Of a stretch of 64,000 bases of DNA, positions 44,730-55,945 are shown one piece after another. Location: the NCBI GenBank assembly GCA_022402465.1, contig JAKRSH010000026.1:1-64000 (forward strand). Reading direction: 5' to 3'. The translations under genes and the position numbers were made by a program. Numbering within the stretch: the first letter of the stretch is position 1; every line of letters begins with the position of its first letter. The notes beneath the pieces were generated by a model, which was not told where the DNA came from, did not search any database, and worked only from the letters and a program-made list of their open reading frames with translations. Origin of the DNA: Leptospiraceae bacterium (GTDB lineage Bacteria; Spirochaetota; Leptospiria; Leptospirales; Leptospiraceae).

Positions 44730-45779
44730 CTAAACAAGTTTTGAATTTTTCATTTGATCAATATGATCTTTTAGTGTATTTTTAATAGAATTGTATTTTA
44801 TGCCAAGAGTTTCACTTTTAGAATGATCCATGAAATAAGTCTGGCTTAGGTTTCTATCTAGGAATTTCCAATTGAGTCCTAGTAAGGGACCAAGAGCATA
44901 CATTAAAATATTCGGAAGTTCTGAACTTGCTGTTGGGTACTTTTTTCCAAATGATTCTTCTATTAGCCTTGAAAGTTCCAACATGGATTTTGTTTCACAT
45001 GAAGTTAGATATCTTCCTTCAGCTTTTGGATTTTGAAAAGCAAGCAAATGTGCTTTTGCTACATCACGAACATCTACAATTCCAAAATATAATTTAGGAA
45101 CTCCAAAACGAAGCTCTCCACTAATTAATCTTTGAACAAATTGTACACTTGTTCCATCCATTCTTTTCGAAAGGGAAGGACCAAGAATAAAAGATGGATT
45201 AATGGTTACGAGACTCCATCTTTTCTGAGCTTTTTCAATTTTCCATGCCTCTTTTTCAGCTAGAAATTTACTGTAAGAGTAGGGTTGGTGTTCCAATGAA
45301 CTTGTGTTATTCCAAAAACTCTCATCCAAGGTTCTATTTTTCGCTTGCTCAGCATCTGCACCATCGCCTGTGATAGCAGCCACACTGGAAGTTAAGACTA
45401 CTTTCTTAACACTTGGCACTGAATTTACAGTATCTAATACATTTCGAGTTCCATCCAAGGCTGGATCTATAAGTTCTTTTTGAGGATCTTTAATTCCTGT
45501 TACGACAAAAGGTGAAGCCGTGTGAATAACTACCTCACAGTCTTGCATAGATTTATGAAAGCTTCCTTGCTCTAATAAATCTGCCTCAAAGAGTTCAAGT
45601 TGATTTGGAACTTTTTTCTGTAATGCTAGAAGGTGTTCTATTTTATCAATATTTTTTAAACTACGAACTGTTCCATGCACCTTATAACCTTCTTCAAGTA
45701 GATACTTTACTATCCAGGATGCCACATAACCTGAAGCTCCCGTAACTAAGATGGGTGATGATTGATGGATAGAGCTCAT
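44730..45779 (-). CDS. Extended SDR, dihydroflavonol-reductase-like
   Basis: This 349-residue NAD(P)-dependent protein has the glycine motif VTGASGYVASWIVKYLLEEG (about residues 12-31), VLTSSVAAITGDG with the catalytic Ser, and YSYSKFLAEKEAWK with the YxxxK pair (about residues 168-172). It is of the extended short-chain reductase class close to dihydroflavonol 4-reductases and cinnamoyl-CoA reductases by overall look, a large and functionally mixed group. It is converging with the PfkB kinase gene and divergent from the leucine leader. Confidence 0.85.
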   Translation of the reverse strand: MSSIHQSSPILVTGASGYVASWIVKYLLEEGYKVHGTVRSLKNIDKIEHLLALQKKVPNQLELFEADLLEQGSFHKSMQDCEVVIHTASPFVVTGIKDPQKELIDPALDGTRNVLDTVNSVPSVKKVVLTSSVAAITGDGADAEQAKNRTLDESFWNNTSSLEHQPYSYSKFLAEKEAWKIEKAQKRWSLVTINPSFILGPSLSKRMDGTSVQFVQRLISGELRFGVPKLYFGIVDVRDVAKAHLLAFQNPKAEGRYLTSCETKSMLELSRLIEESFGKKYPTASSELPNILMYALGPLLGLNWKFLDRNLSQTYFMDHSKSETLGIKYNSIKNTLKDHIDQMKNSKLV

Positions 45780-45806
45780 TGTTTCCTATTCGAGTAGGTA
45801 GGTTAA

Positions 45807-45833
45807 TTTTGTAAAAGAGAATTTCTATAAAAT
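45807..45833 (+). promoter_or_regulatory. Candidate promoter of the leucine leader and leuA-like gene
   Basis: TTAATT followed after 17 bases by TATAAAAT (about 45826-45833) fits a sigma-70-type promoter, placing the start of transcription near 45840 and the leader peptide ATG at 45873. A TTGACA just downstream (45838) has no good -10 at proper spacing. The assignment is by eye only. Confidence 0.35.
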
Positions 45834-45872
45834 ACACTTGACAAAAAGAAAGGAAATTCCGAACTTGGAATT

Positions 45873-46058
45873 ATGAACAGTAAGACCTCTGAAAAAGTAA
45901 CAAGGACAGAGAAAGAGTTCTATTCAAATACAAATAGATCCTTTGTTTCTATGCCTTCTCAAAAATCCGTGCATTCCAAATCCTCTACAACTTCTGCTTC
46001 ACTTCTTCTTCTCTCTCTTATTCTTCTGATTCTCTCTCTCCTCCTTCTCAGTCTCTAA
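45873..46058 (+). CDS. Leucine-rich leader peptide upstream of the LeuA-type gene
   Basis: This 61-codon frame starts at an ATG at 45873 with a weak ribosome site (GGAA) close by. The first 40 residues are Ser/Lys-rich and unremarkable. The last 18 residues consist almost only of Leu and Ile: 13 Leu (CTT six times, CTC six times, CTG once; no TTA or TTG) plus two Ile. It ends 68 bases before the LeuA-type start. Such a Leu-codon run just ahead of a leucine biosynthesis gene is the classical design of a ribosome-mediated attenuator. Downstream hairpins can be drawn (AGATT/AATCT at 46058-46072; TAGGA/TCCTA at 46072-46094), and TCCT or the CU-rich Leu codons can pair with the leuA ribosome site AAAGGAG (46114-46120). 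A secreted hydrophobic peptide is the alternative. Confidence 0.6.
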   Translation: MNSKTSEKVTRTEKEFYSNTNRSFVSMPSQKSVHSKSSTTSASLLLLSLILLILSLLLLSL

Positions 46059-46126
46059 GATTTCAAGAATCTAGGATTTCGAAAAGATGTCCTAAGGAAA
46101 TACCTATATTCGCAAAGGAGAATGCA

Positions 46127-47539
46127 ATGAATACAAATCCAAACAATTTAATAAAAAGAATGCCTTTAGCAGGCAAGTACCAACCGTTTCCTAAATTCCA
46201 TTATCCAGAGCGACAATGGCCAGATAAGAAATTAGAAAAACCTCCTCTTTGGTGTAGTGTAGATTTACGAGATGGGAACCAAGCTTTAATAACACCAATG
46301 AACATCGATGAGAAATTAGAATTCTTTCAGTACTTGGTGAAAGTTGGATTTAAGGAAATTGAAGTTGGCTATCCATCTGCCTCAGAAACTGAGTTTCAAT
46401 TTGTACGTAAATTGATAGAAGAGAATCATATTCCAGATGATGTTTCGATTCAAGTCTTAACTCAATCTAGAGAAGATTTGATCCGAAGAACATTTGAATC
46501 ATTGCAAGGTGTTAAAAATGGGATCGTTCATTTCTACAATTCTACATCCGAAGTACAAAGAAGAGTCGTATTTCAGAAATCGAAAGAAGAGATTATACAA
46601 TTAGCAGTTGAGGCTGCTGATTTAATTTTAGAATTAAAAATCGAAGCTGAAAAGAATACGCATACTAAAATCAGAATTCAATATTCTCCCGAATCATTTA
46701 CCTCCACAGAGCCAGAATATGCCTTAGAGATTTGTGAAAGGGTAATTGAAGTTTTTCAACCAACAGAGGTAGACCCAATCTGTATCAATCTACCTGCTAC
46801 AGTAGAAGTTTATACACCCAATGTGTATGCTGATATAGTAGAATGGTTTGGTAAAAATTTGAAAAATCGAAAGGCCGTGACCTTAAGCTTACACACTCAC
46901 AATGATAGAGGAACTGGGGTAGCAGCATCCGAATTGGGTTTGTTAGCTGGAGCTGATAGAATAGAGGGAACTCTTTTGGGAAATGGAGAAAGAACAGGGA
47001 ATGCGGACATAGTTAACTTAGCATTGAACTTCTATAGCCAAGGAATAGATCCTGGTTTAGATTTCTCCAATGTACAAGAAACCATCCGTATCTTTGAAAA
47101 GTGCAATAAGCTTAAAGTTCCTGAGAGACATCCTTATGTTGGTGAATTAGTCTTTACAGCCTTCTCAGGCTCACACCAAGATGCAATTCATAAAGGATTT
47201 CAACACATCTCTCAGCAAAATCAATCTAAACAATTGGATGGGGGTTCTTTGTTAAAATGGGAAGTCCCCTACATACCCATTGACCCAAAAGACATAGGTA
47301 AAGATTATACTGCTGTTGTTCGAATCAATTCACAATCAGGAAAGGGTGGAGTGAGTTATATGTTGGAGAAAGATTTTGGTATTGTAATGAATGCAGAAGA
47401 AAAAAAGCAATTTGGAATCTTAGTAAAAGATTATAGCAACCAGTATTGGAGGGAGATCAATTCTTTAGAGCTAAAGAAAATGTGGGAAAAATTTCTAGCT
47501 AAATCAAATAAGCTTCCAACTTATAAAATGGAAACATAA
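46127..47539 (+). CDS. leuA: 2-isopropylmalate synthase-like (LeuA type 2), no regulatory domain
   Basis: This is a 470-residue acyltransferase of the isopropylmalate/homocitrate synthase family. The LeuA type 2 opening FPKFHYPERQWPDKKLEKPP is followed by CSVDLRDGNQALITPMN (about residues 43-59) with catalytic Arg/Asp. HTHNDRGTG (about 255-263) and LEGTLLGNGERTGNADIVNL-like segments carry the metal-binding His and Gly-Asn-Gly. The frame stops soon after the subdomain helices (EINSLELKKMWEKFL), where type 2 enzymes usually continue with a roughly 90-residue leucine-binding domain. Leucine feedback at protein level is thus probably absent. It lies behind the Leu leader peptide, with ribosome site AAAGGAG. 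Confidence 0.85.
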   Translation: MNTNPNNLIKRMPLAGKYQPFPKFHYPERQWPDKKLEKPPLWCSVDLRDGNQALITPMNIDEKLEFFQYLVKVGFKEIEVGYPSASETEFQFVRKLIEENHIPDDVSIQVLTQSREDLIRRTFESLQGVKNGIVHFYNSTSEVQRRVVFQKSKEEIIQLAVEAADLILELKIEAEKNTHTKIRIQYSPESFTSTEPEYALEICERVIEVFQPTEVDPICINLPATVEVYTPNVYADIVEWFGKNLKNRKAVTLSLHTHNDRGTGVAASELGLLAGADRIEGTLLGNGERTGNADIVNLALNFYSQGIDPGLDFSNVQETIRIFEKCNKLKVPERHPYVGELVFTAFSGSHQDAIHKGFQHISQQNQSKQLDGGSLLKWEVPYIPIDPKDIGKDYTAVVRINSQSGKGGVSYMLEKDFGIVMNAEEKKQFGILVKDYSNQYWREINSLELKKMWEKFLAKSNKLPTYKMET

Positions 47540-47554
47540 CAATCTTTACCCTAC

Positions 47555-47590
47555 CCAAAGATATCAAGAAGCAGATCTAGATATCTTTGG
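47555..47590. terminator. Bidirectional intrinsic terminator between leuA-like and icd genes
   Basis: CCAAAGATATC (47555-47565) and GATATCTTTGG (47580-47590) are perfect 11-base inverted arms with a 14-base loop. On the plus strand TGTTTGTAATT follows. It sits between the 3' ends of two convergent genes and therefore can end both transcripts; the T-run is modest on either side. Confidence 0.75.
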
Positions 47591-47608
47591 TGTTTGTAAT
47601 TGAAGTTT

Positions 47609-49879
<2,271 letters not shown>

Positions 49880-49931
49880 TTATTTTCTTTATAAGAGTCA
49901 AATGGTTTTTCGGAAGACTTACTTTGTCTAC

Positions 49932-50966
49932 CTAACTTTGGAATTGTTTTAGAAAGCGTAAATTCCCTGAATGCAAGTAACGAATATCATGAATCCCATA
50001 TCGCATCATTACCAAACGATCTAAACCTAAACCGAATGCGAATCCTGTCCAATCTTTGGAATCTAAGCCGCCAGCTTCTAGCACATTGGGATGAACCAGT
50101 CCACATGGCAGTAATTCTAGCCATCCACTGTGCTTGCATACAGAACAACCCTTACCACCACATACTAGGCATTGGATATCTAGCTCAAAACCTGGTTCCA
50201 CAAAGGGAAAATAACCTGGTCTCAATCGAGTCTTTACCTTTTTCTGAAAGATTTCGGAAAGTAAAGTTTCCATGGTGTATATAAGATTTGCGATTGAAAT
50301 ATCTTTACCAACTACCATTCCTTCCACTTGGTAAAAAGTTGTTTCATGAGATGCATCAACTTCTTCATAGCGAAAGACTCTACCAGGAGCAATGATTCTA
50401 AATGGTGGTTTTAAGTTACGAAGTGCACGCACTTGAATAGCAGAAGTATGAGTACGGAGCAATTTGCCATCTGTGGTATAAAATGTATCTTGGGTATCAC
50501 GAGCAGGGTGATCTGCTTTAAAGTTAAGTGCTTCAAAATTATTATAATCCGTCTCTACTTCGGGTCCATCCATAATAGAAAATCCCATAGAAGTAAATAT
50601 CGCTTCAATTTCATGTTGAATCTGCGTTAGTGGATGTAGTGTGCCATTAAGATTGGGCTCGGCTATAGGTCTTAGTACATCAAAGAATTCATTCTTTAGT
50701 GTGTTTTCATAGAAAAAATCCTTGATCTTAATTCTTTGGGAAGCAACGAGAGAATCTATTTTTTCTTGAGTTTCATTGGCAAGCTTTCCTAAAGTCTTTC
50801 GTTCTTCTACAGTTAAGGATCCCATAGTTTTTAATATTTGAGTCAGCTTACCTTTCTTTCCTACAAATAGGTTCTTCTTGTTATCAAGTTCATCTTCCGA
50901 ATTCAATTTAGAAAGTTCTGAGACAGCTTCCTTGTAAATGGCTTCAATTTCTTCAACGAGGGACAT
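49932..50966 (-). CDS. pheS: Phenylalanyl-tRNA synthetase alpha subunit
   Basis: This 344-residue class II tRNA synthetase subunit attaches Phe to tRNA-Phe together with PheT. The N-terminal coiled coil is followed by motif 2 ([19 protein letters not shown]) and motif 3 ([19 protein letters not shown]). A Cys cluster ([20 protein letters not shown]) is typical of pheS. pheT is not adjacent in this window. It starts one base after the mpl stop and so appears to be the last gene of an operon with mpl and the ABC exporter genes. Confidence 0.96.
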   Translation of the reverse strand: MSLVEEIEAIYKEAVSELSKLNSEDELDNKKNLFVGKKGKLTQILKTMGSLTVEERKTLGKLANETQEKIDSLVASQRIKIKDFFYENTLKNEFFDVLRPIAEPNLNGTLHPLTQIQHEIEAIFTSMGFSIMDGPEVETDYNNFEALNFKADHPARDTQDTFYTTDGKLLRTHTSAIQVRALRNLKPPFRIIAPGRVFRYEEVDASHETTFYQVEGMVVGKDISIANLIYTMETLLSEIFQKKVKTRLRPGYFPFVEPGFELDIQCLVCGGKGCSVCKHSGWLELLPCGLVHPNVLEAGGLDSKDWTGFAFGLGLDRLVMMRYGIHDIRYLHSGNLRFLKQFQS

Positions 50967-52361
50967 TTATTTTTCCATCCTATTCTGAGCGATCTCAATT
51001 AGATCTTTGTAAATTCCACCAAAGGCTCCATTGGACATAGCAAGAATTACTACCTTATCTTGCTTCAAGGCTGGTAGCATTTTTTTTAGTTTAAGAACTA
51101 AGTCTTTTGGATTCTTACAATATACGCCGAGTGCTCTTGAACTTTGTAAGGTTTTGGCGCAAATTTTCTTAACATCTAACTTCGATTCTTTGGATACTTT
51201 TTTAGTATTGAATACTTCAGTAATAAAGACTAAAGAAGAGCCTTCGAAGCACTTAGCAAAATCTTTCTGAAATACATTTCTATGGGAGGTTGCTGATCTT
51301 GGTTCAAATAAGCTAATTACCTTATAACCACGGTAGTATTCATTCACTGCCTTAACTGTTTCAGAAATAGCAACAGGATGGTGTGCAAAATCTTCTATTA
51401 CAACAGTATGACTATCTTCGAACCGAACATCTTGTCTACGCTTGACACCTGGAAAAGATATAAGCGCAGAGAGAATTTCATCTGTTTTTTTGGGAGCAAC
51501 TAATTTTGCAATGCGAATAGCTGCTTCTGCATTTCGGTAGTTATGCATCCCCATAATATTCGGTCGAATTGGAAGCTGGGTTTCATTCCATTGTAGTCCT
51601 GATTTCTTATAAGTGAGAGCAGATGATTTTGCGTTCAATTCGTACGGTATTATTGGTGCAAATTTAAAAGATTTGGTTAGCTCTGCTAATTCATTAGATT
51701 TCTGCCAATACAAGATAGTCCCTTTACTAGGAACAAGTCTCAGAAGCCTTCGGAATTGTACTCGAATTGCTTCCATGTCTGCAAAAATATCTGCATGGTC
51801 ATAATCCAATGCAGTTAGTACGAGATAATATGGTTTGTAATGTAAAAATTTTGATCCCTTATCAAAGAAGGCAGAATCATATTCATCGCCCTCAATAACA
51901 AACCAATCACCTTTTCCGACTTCGAAACCAGGATGACCATCTTTTCTTATGCCACCAACAAATAACCCCGGTTTCATTCCGATTTCTTTCAAAAGATGAT
52001 GTATCATAAATGTCGTTGTCGTCTTGCCATGAGTTCCTGCTACAACAATAACCTTCTTATCCTTAAGGAAGAAATGGTTCAATGCTTGGGACATAGACAT
52101 ATAAGGGGTTCCATCATTTAGAACTTGTTCCACTTCTGGATTCCCTCTTGAAATGGCATTCCCAATGATGACTAAATCTTGTTCTTTAACATTGTCTTGG
52201 TGGTAGCCTTTCTTTGGAGATAGTCCCCATTCCAAAAGTTGATCAGACATGGGCGGATATAAGTTTTCATCTGAGCCTGTTACATCATGCCCAATTTCCT
52301 GTAGCATTCTAGCAAGGTTCCCCATTGCTATTCCACCAATCCCAACTAAGAATATTTTCAT
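50967..52361 (-). CDS. mpl: UDP-MurNAc:L-alanyl-gamma-D-glutamyl-meso-DAP ligase
   Basis: This 464-residue Mur-family ligase recycles cell-wall tripeptide by joining it to UDP-MurNAc. The N-terminal Rossmann motif is FLVGIGGIAMGNLARMLQ (about 4-21). The P-loop VVAGTHGKTTTTFMIHHLL is at about 106-124, and VIEGDEYDSAFFDKGSKF (about 157-174) is diagnostic of Mpl. EDFAHHPVAISETV lies in the C-terminal domain. The unit order is Yip1-like protein, mpl, pheS, with a four-base overlap upstream and no gap downstream. Confidence 0.92.
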   Translation of the reverse strand: MKIFLVGIGGIAMGNLARMLQEIGHDVTGSDENLYPPMSDQLLEWGLSPKKGYHQDNVKEQDLVIIGNAISRGNPEVEQVLNDGTPYMSMSQALNHFFLKDKKVIVVAGTHGKTTTTFMIHHLLKEIGMKPGLFVGGIRKDGHPGFEVGKGDWFVIEGDEYDSAFFDKGSKFLHYKPYYLVLTALDYDHADIFADMEAIRVQFRRLLRLVPSKGTILYWQKSNELAELTKSFKFAPIIPYELNAKSSALTYKKSGLQWNETQLPIRPNIMGMHNYRNAEAAIRIAKLVAPKKTDEILSALISFPGVKRRQDVRFEDSHTVVIEDFAHHPVAISETVKAVNEYYRGYKVISLFEPRSATSHRNVFQKDFAKCFEGSSLVFITEVFNTKKVSKESKLDVKKICAKTLQSSRALGVYCKNPKDLVLKLKKMLPALKQDKVVILAMSNGAFGGIYKDLIEIAQNRMEK

Positions 52362-52999
52362 TGGAAGATAGTCCTATAAATATTATAAGTAAAAGTAAGT
52401 ATTAAACCAATAACAGTAAAAAAGATAGCGACCTGAAGTAAGTAAGATAAGAATTCTTGCGCTGACCAATTGGAAATATTTTGTAAAGCTTGGTAGCTTA
52501 GATTCAAAGAATAGATAAATGAAAGTAACATTATACCTATGTTAAAAGGTGTAGGTAGAAAGAAAAATAATCCAGAAGTTGTGAACGGTATAAATCCTAT
52601 CATCAATACCCAAGGAATAGGTGGGTCCCAATTAACAGTTCTGTCCCATCTTTTATAATAAACTCGAAAGATATCAGCAAACCGAATTGCAAAGATCGCA
52701 ACAATATAGAATATCCATATGGTAAATGAACCTGATGTAATATCAGAAATGGAAAAAGATATTTTATCTAGTATGAAAGAATAAACTGCTTTAATTAAAT
52801 TAGAACAAATTTTGCTCAAAGGTGCAAGCAAAGAAAGAAGAATGTGCAACTTCCAAATTTCTTTACTTCCCATATCCTCTCTATTCAGAAAGGATTCAAA
52901 TGCGTAGTGTGGTCTAAAGAAAATATCTTCTAAAAGATTTAACCAAGGATTGGCGAATGCAGTGGTTTCTATTGAATTGATTTTATTGGCTTGTTCCAC
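52358..52999 (-). CDS. Yip1-like polytopic membrane protein
   Basis: This is a 213-residue membrane protein with five helices after a soluble N-terminal 60 residues (ALPS-like NPWLNLLEDIFFRPHYAFES). LHILLSLLAPLSKICSNLI starts the helical part. The layout and the RPHYAF element resemble the Yip1/DUF1282 domain, which has unknown roles in bacteria. It overlaps the DUF4340 gene by 31 bases and mpl by four bases, so it is co-translated with them. Confidence 0.6.
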   Translation of the reverse strand: MEQANKINSIETTAFANPWLNLLEDIFFRPHYAFESFLNREDMGSKEIWKLHILLSLLAPLSKICSNLIKAVYSFILDKISFSISDITSGSFTIWIFYIVAIFAIRFADIFRVYYKRWDRTVNWDPPIPWVLMIGFIPFTTSGLFFFLPTPFNIGIMLLSFIYSLNLSYQALQNISNWSAQEFLSYLLQVAIFFTVIGLILTFTYNIYRTIFQ

Positions 53000-54033
53000 T
53001 TCTCCGCTTTCCCTATTTTCTGCGCTGATTCTCGAATTTTTTGTATGACTTCCACCGATGTATATGCAGGGAATTCATCTAATATCCCTATGATTTTACG
53101 TTGGACAGGTATGTAATCTTTTTCTTGGATATTTGTTTGAGGGAAAAGTAAAATTTTTATTTTCCTACCTTCAGAATTCCAGATTTCCAATGATTCTTTA
53201 GTCTCAGCTTTCGTTAATTCCTCTATAATCTGGATTCCATCCTTGGTATCCTCATCTGGATAGAGTTCTATCCTTAAAGCTTTAAGTAAGCCATCTAGCT
53301 CGTCGCCCAAATTAGGAGCAATAACCAATCGGATTCCTGTATTTCTTCTCCAAGAGTTTGTGTTATTTCCATCTTGATTTTTCTCGGGTGAATTTTCGAT
53401 TTCAACAATGCCTTCATTGAGATTGAGGCGAATTTTCTGGATACTTCCCGAACCGATATTCACGAGCTGTCTTTCTCGAAAGGAATTTAGATCTGACTCA
53501 AATCTTTTGAAAGTATAAGAATTCGAAGATAAGATCGTATTTTGTAAGAGATAAGAGGTAAGAGATTTTTCTGAAATTTCTTTACCAAGAATCATTTCAA
53601 ATGGTTCAGCCTTTTCCTTTAAGATCAATTTTGGAGAGGATTCATTCTTAATTTGAAATTCTTTTAAATAAGGCTCACTTGCCTCTACAGCAGATTTGAT
53701 TTTGAGGACAGAAAGTTCGGTAAATGTATTCTTAGCGTTGTAACCAGCTTCATAAACTATTTCTTGACCAAGTTTTGATTTGGAAATGATAGAGAAGATA
53801 GGAGAAGAATCTATGCCTCCATCATCTATTTTCTTGATTGTAAAATGATCTAATTTAAAGCTAGCTAAGGTATCTTTATTCCACTTATCAGAGGGAGGTA
53901 CATATTGTATTTCTTTGAGATTTTTCTTCCAATAAATTTCTTCAGTTAGATTTTCTTTCTTTTCTTCTGTGAATACTAGGACTAAAAGCAAAAAAACAAA
54001 ACCTAGAATTGCATAGATGAGTTTTTTATTCAT
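52969..54033 (-). CDS. DUF4340-domain protein of the Gld-like exporter operon
   Basis: This 354-residue protein has one N-terminal membrane helix (KLIYAILGFVFLLLVLVF) and a long beta-rich extracytoplasmic region. It is the form of DUF4340 proteins that accompany GldG-like ABC transporters: FKLDHFTIKKID, ILGKEISEKSLTSYLL and FRERQLVNIGSGSIQKIRLN. The C-terminal 100 residues are mixed. DUF4340 proteins have unknown function, and the usual neighbours are GldG and an ABC-2 permease, as here. It overlaps the GldG-like gene by eight bases. Confidence 0.75.
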   Translation of the reverse strand: MNKKLIYAILGFVFLLLVLVFTEEKKENLTEEIYWKKNLKEIQYVPPSDKWNKDTLASFKLDHFTIKKIDDGGIDSSPIFSIISKSKLGQEIVYEAGYNAKNTFTELSVLKIKSAVEASEPYLKEFQIKNESSPKLILKEKAEPFEMILGKEISEKSLTSYLLQNTILSSNSYTFKRFESDLNSFRERQLVNIGSGSIQKIRLNLNEGIVEIENSPEKNQDGNNTNSWRRNTGIRLVIAPNLGDELDGLLKALRIELYPDEDTKDGIQIIEELTKAETKESLEIWNSEGRKIKILLFPQTNIQEKDYIPVQRKIIGILDEFPAYTSVEVIQKIRESAQKIGKAEKWNKPIKSIQ

Positions 54034-55945
54034 AGTTGAACTTCTTTCTTCTTGAAATTACATAATAAGATCCAATAGAAATAATAAGCCCAGGATAGAG
54101 AAAAATTCCTATAAACCAAACCATGATTTTTTGGTTGTCGGTAAGATTCACTGTTTTGACTTCCTCTTTCTTGAGAGGGATTTCTTGGATCATTTTATCT
54201 TGAAACATCCAACTAACAGAAGAAGTCGCTAAATTACGATTCATATTGTAAGATATGAACTGATCTGTTAGCCAAGTTGTTCCAGTATAAAATACAACTC
54301 TACCTTCCTTATCTTCTGAGGCTTTGTCTTTAGAATCCAAAGTTCCAGGAATATCAATTCCATCGCTTTTATTCTCATTGAATGGTGTATTACCTAGTGT
54401 TTGGAGTACAACAGCCAAATTGAAATTTTGTTTGATTGTACTGACAGTCTTTCCTGCCTGTTTTGAATCTTGGCTTGTTTCTGAGCCCGAGTCTAAGAGA
54501 AATTTCGAACTAAAAGAGAAAGGATTCTTTCCATCAGAAAAAGTTTCTAAGGATCCAGCAAATGGATAAACTATTCCTATTTCTTTCTTGGTTACGAAAT
54601 CTGTAATTGGGTGGGACTTAAATTCCTTAGCAACTATAAAACCCGGTTTGTCTTCTTGTTGGTTTAAATATGAATTATTGTAACGCAGACCTGATTTGGA
54701 AAGAATCCAAGAGAAGTCTTCTGAACTTTTTGGTTCAGCTGAAATAAATAATTTCCCATTTCGCTTGAGAACATAGTTTAAGATCTCTTTCTGGGCTTCT
54801 TCACCAAATGATGTTGTTGGACCAATGATAAGTACTAAGTCCGCATCATCGGGAATTGGTTTAGGCCAGCCTTCACTATGTCCCAACTCTTTGATTTGAA
54901 AGTTTAAGAATTGTACTGAGTTAGTAAAACTAGAAATTCTTTCATTTTTTAAATTACTGAATGCTAGACCATACCTTTCTCCATTGGCTGTAGTGAAGTA
55001 AGCCTTGCGCTTAGGAGTTGAGACATTTAAGATAGCAGATGTAATTTTACGTTCCAAATCTTCAAGATCTGAAACTTCTTTGATAGTGAGTTTTTCTTCA
55101 TTGTAGATAGATGATTCACCTGGAAGATTTTCTCTCCTAGAGCGAACTAATATATTTCCATTGGAAACTTGACCGTAGTCAGAAAGTTGATCGAGTTCTA
55201 CATCTGCATTGATAAAGCGGGATTTGATCCTAGGACTTGAGGCATTGTATTGATCCAAAAGAATTTCTAAGTCGGGGCGAATTCTTGATAAGGCAAGGGA
55301 AGATCCTGGGCCATCTGCTTCTAATGGTCGTGGATAAAATGCAATAATTTCAACATCCTTTCCAATCGTACTGAGTATTGATTTCGAAATAGGGGACAAA
55401 GAGAACTTTCCCTTTGCACTGAGATCAAAATTATAATTTCGCATAACAGAGATATAATTTACCCCAACTAAGAAAGGAAGAAGCATAAGAAATCCCAGTA
55501 GACTATCTAAGAGTAGCCCTTTCTTCTTATCGGATAATTGAGATTGAGCTTCTAAGGAAACCTTTCCTATTTGAATTACTATAGTAAAAATAAGAAAAGC
55601 AATACTACCTAAAACACTTAGGACAAGAAGGAACTCACGAATCTGAGGCAGGATGCTTGCTTCAGTCGCCATACCTGCACGAGAGGGAACATCTATCCAA
55701 GAGCGAATTAAATATGAGAGTAAACTTACTAATCCAAGTGATGTCGCAATGATACTATTGTAATTTTTTCTAAAATTTCCTTGGAAAATTTGATAGAAAG
55801 GTTCTGCTAAAAGGAATACCAAAGAAAGCAAAAGGAATAGGTAACGAAATAAGGGTTTAAGGAAAAATCCATCAAACAAATAGTATGTGAATAGACCAAC
55901 TATACTTAAAAAGGGAAGATATCTTTCAGCTTTCAAATTATTCAT
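54026..55945 (-). CDS. GldG-like ABC-transporter auxiliary protein
   Basis: This is a membrane protein of about 639 residues: helices near 12-30, 38-54, 63-82, 112-132 and 150-172, then a large periplasmic region of about 175-590 (FSLSPISKSILSTIGKDVEI, IAFYPRPLEADGPGSS, DADLVLIIGPTTSFGEEAQ), and a last helix before the C-terminus. This is the GldG/ABC_transp_aux layout. An ATG at 55957 is possible, but the ATG at 55945 overlaps the permease stop in a TAATG arrangement with GGAGAGG before it, and I prefer it. In Bacteroidetes GldG works with GldA and GldF in gliding motility; here the role may be export or envelope assembly. Confidence 0.8.
   Translation of the reverse strand: MNNLKAERYLPFLSIVGLFTYYLFDGFFLKPLFRYLFLLLSLVFLLAEPFYQIFQGNFRKNYNSIIATSLGLVSLLSYLIRSWIDVPSRAGMATEASILPQIREFLLVLSVLGSIAFLIFTIVIQIGKVSLEAQSQLSDKKKGLLLDSLLGFLMLLPFLVGVNYISVMRNYNFDLSAKGKFSLSPISKSILSTIGKDVEIIAFYPRPLEADGPGSSLALSRIRPDLEILLDQYNASSPRIKSRFINADVELDQLSDYGQVSNGNILVRSRRENLPGESSIYNEEKLTIKEVSDLEDLERKITSAILNVSTPKRKAYFTTANGERYGLAFSNLKNERISSFTNSVQFLNFQIKELGHSEGWPKPIPDDADLVLIIGPTTSFGEEAQKEILNYVLKRNGKLFISAEPKSSEDFSWILSKSGLRYNNSYLNQQEDKPGFIVAKEFKSHPITDFVTKKEIGIVYPFAGSLETFSDGKNPFSFSSKFLLDSGSETSQDSKQAGKTVSTIKQNFNLAVVLQTLGNTPFNENKSDGIDIPGTLDSKDKASEDKEGRVVFYTGTTWLTDQFISYNMNRNLATSSVSWMFQDKMIQEIPLKKEEVKTVNLTDNQKIMVWFIGIFLYPGLIISIGSYYVISRRKKFNYE

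Noticed and set aside
45838..45866. TTGACA as the -35 of the leader promoter
   Set aside because: No acceptable -10 lies 16-18 bases downstream; TTAATT/TATAAAAT fits better.
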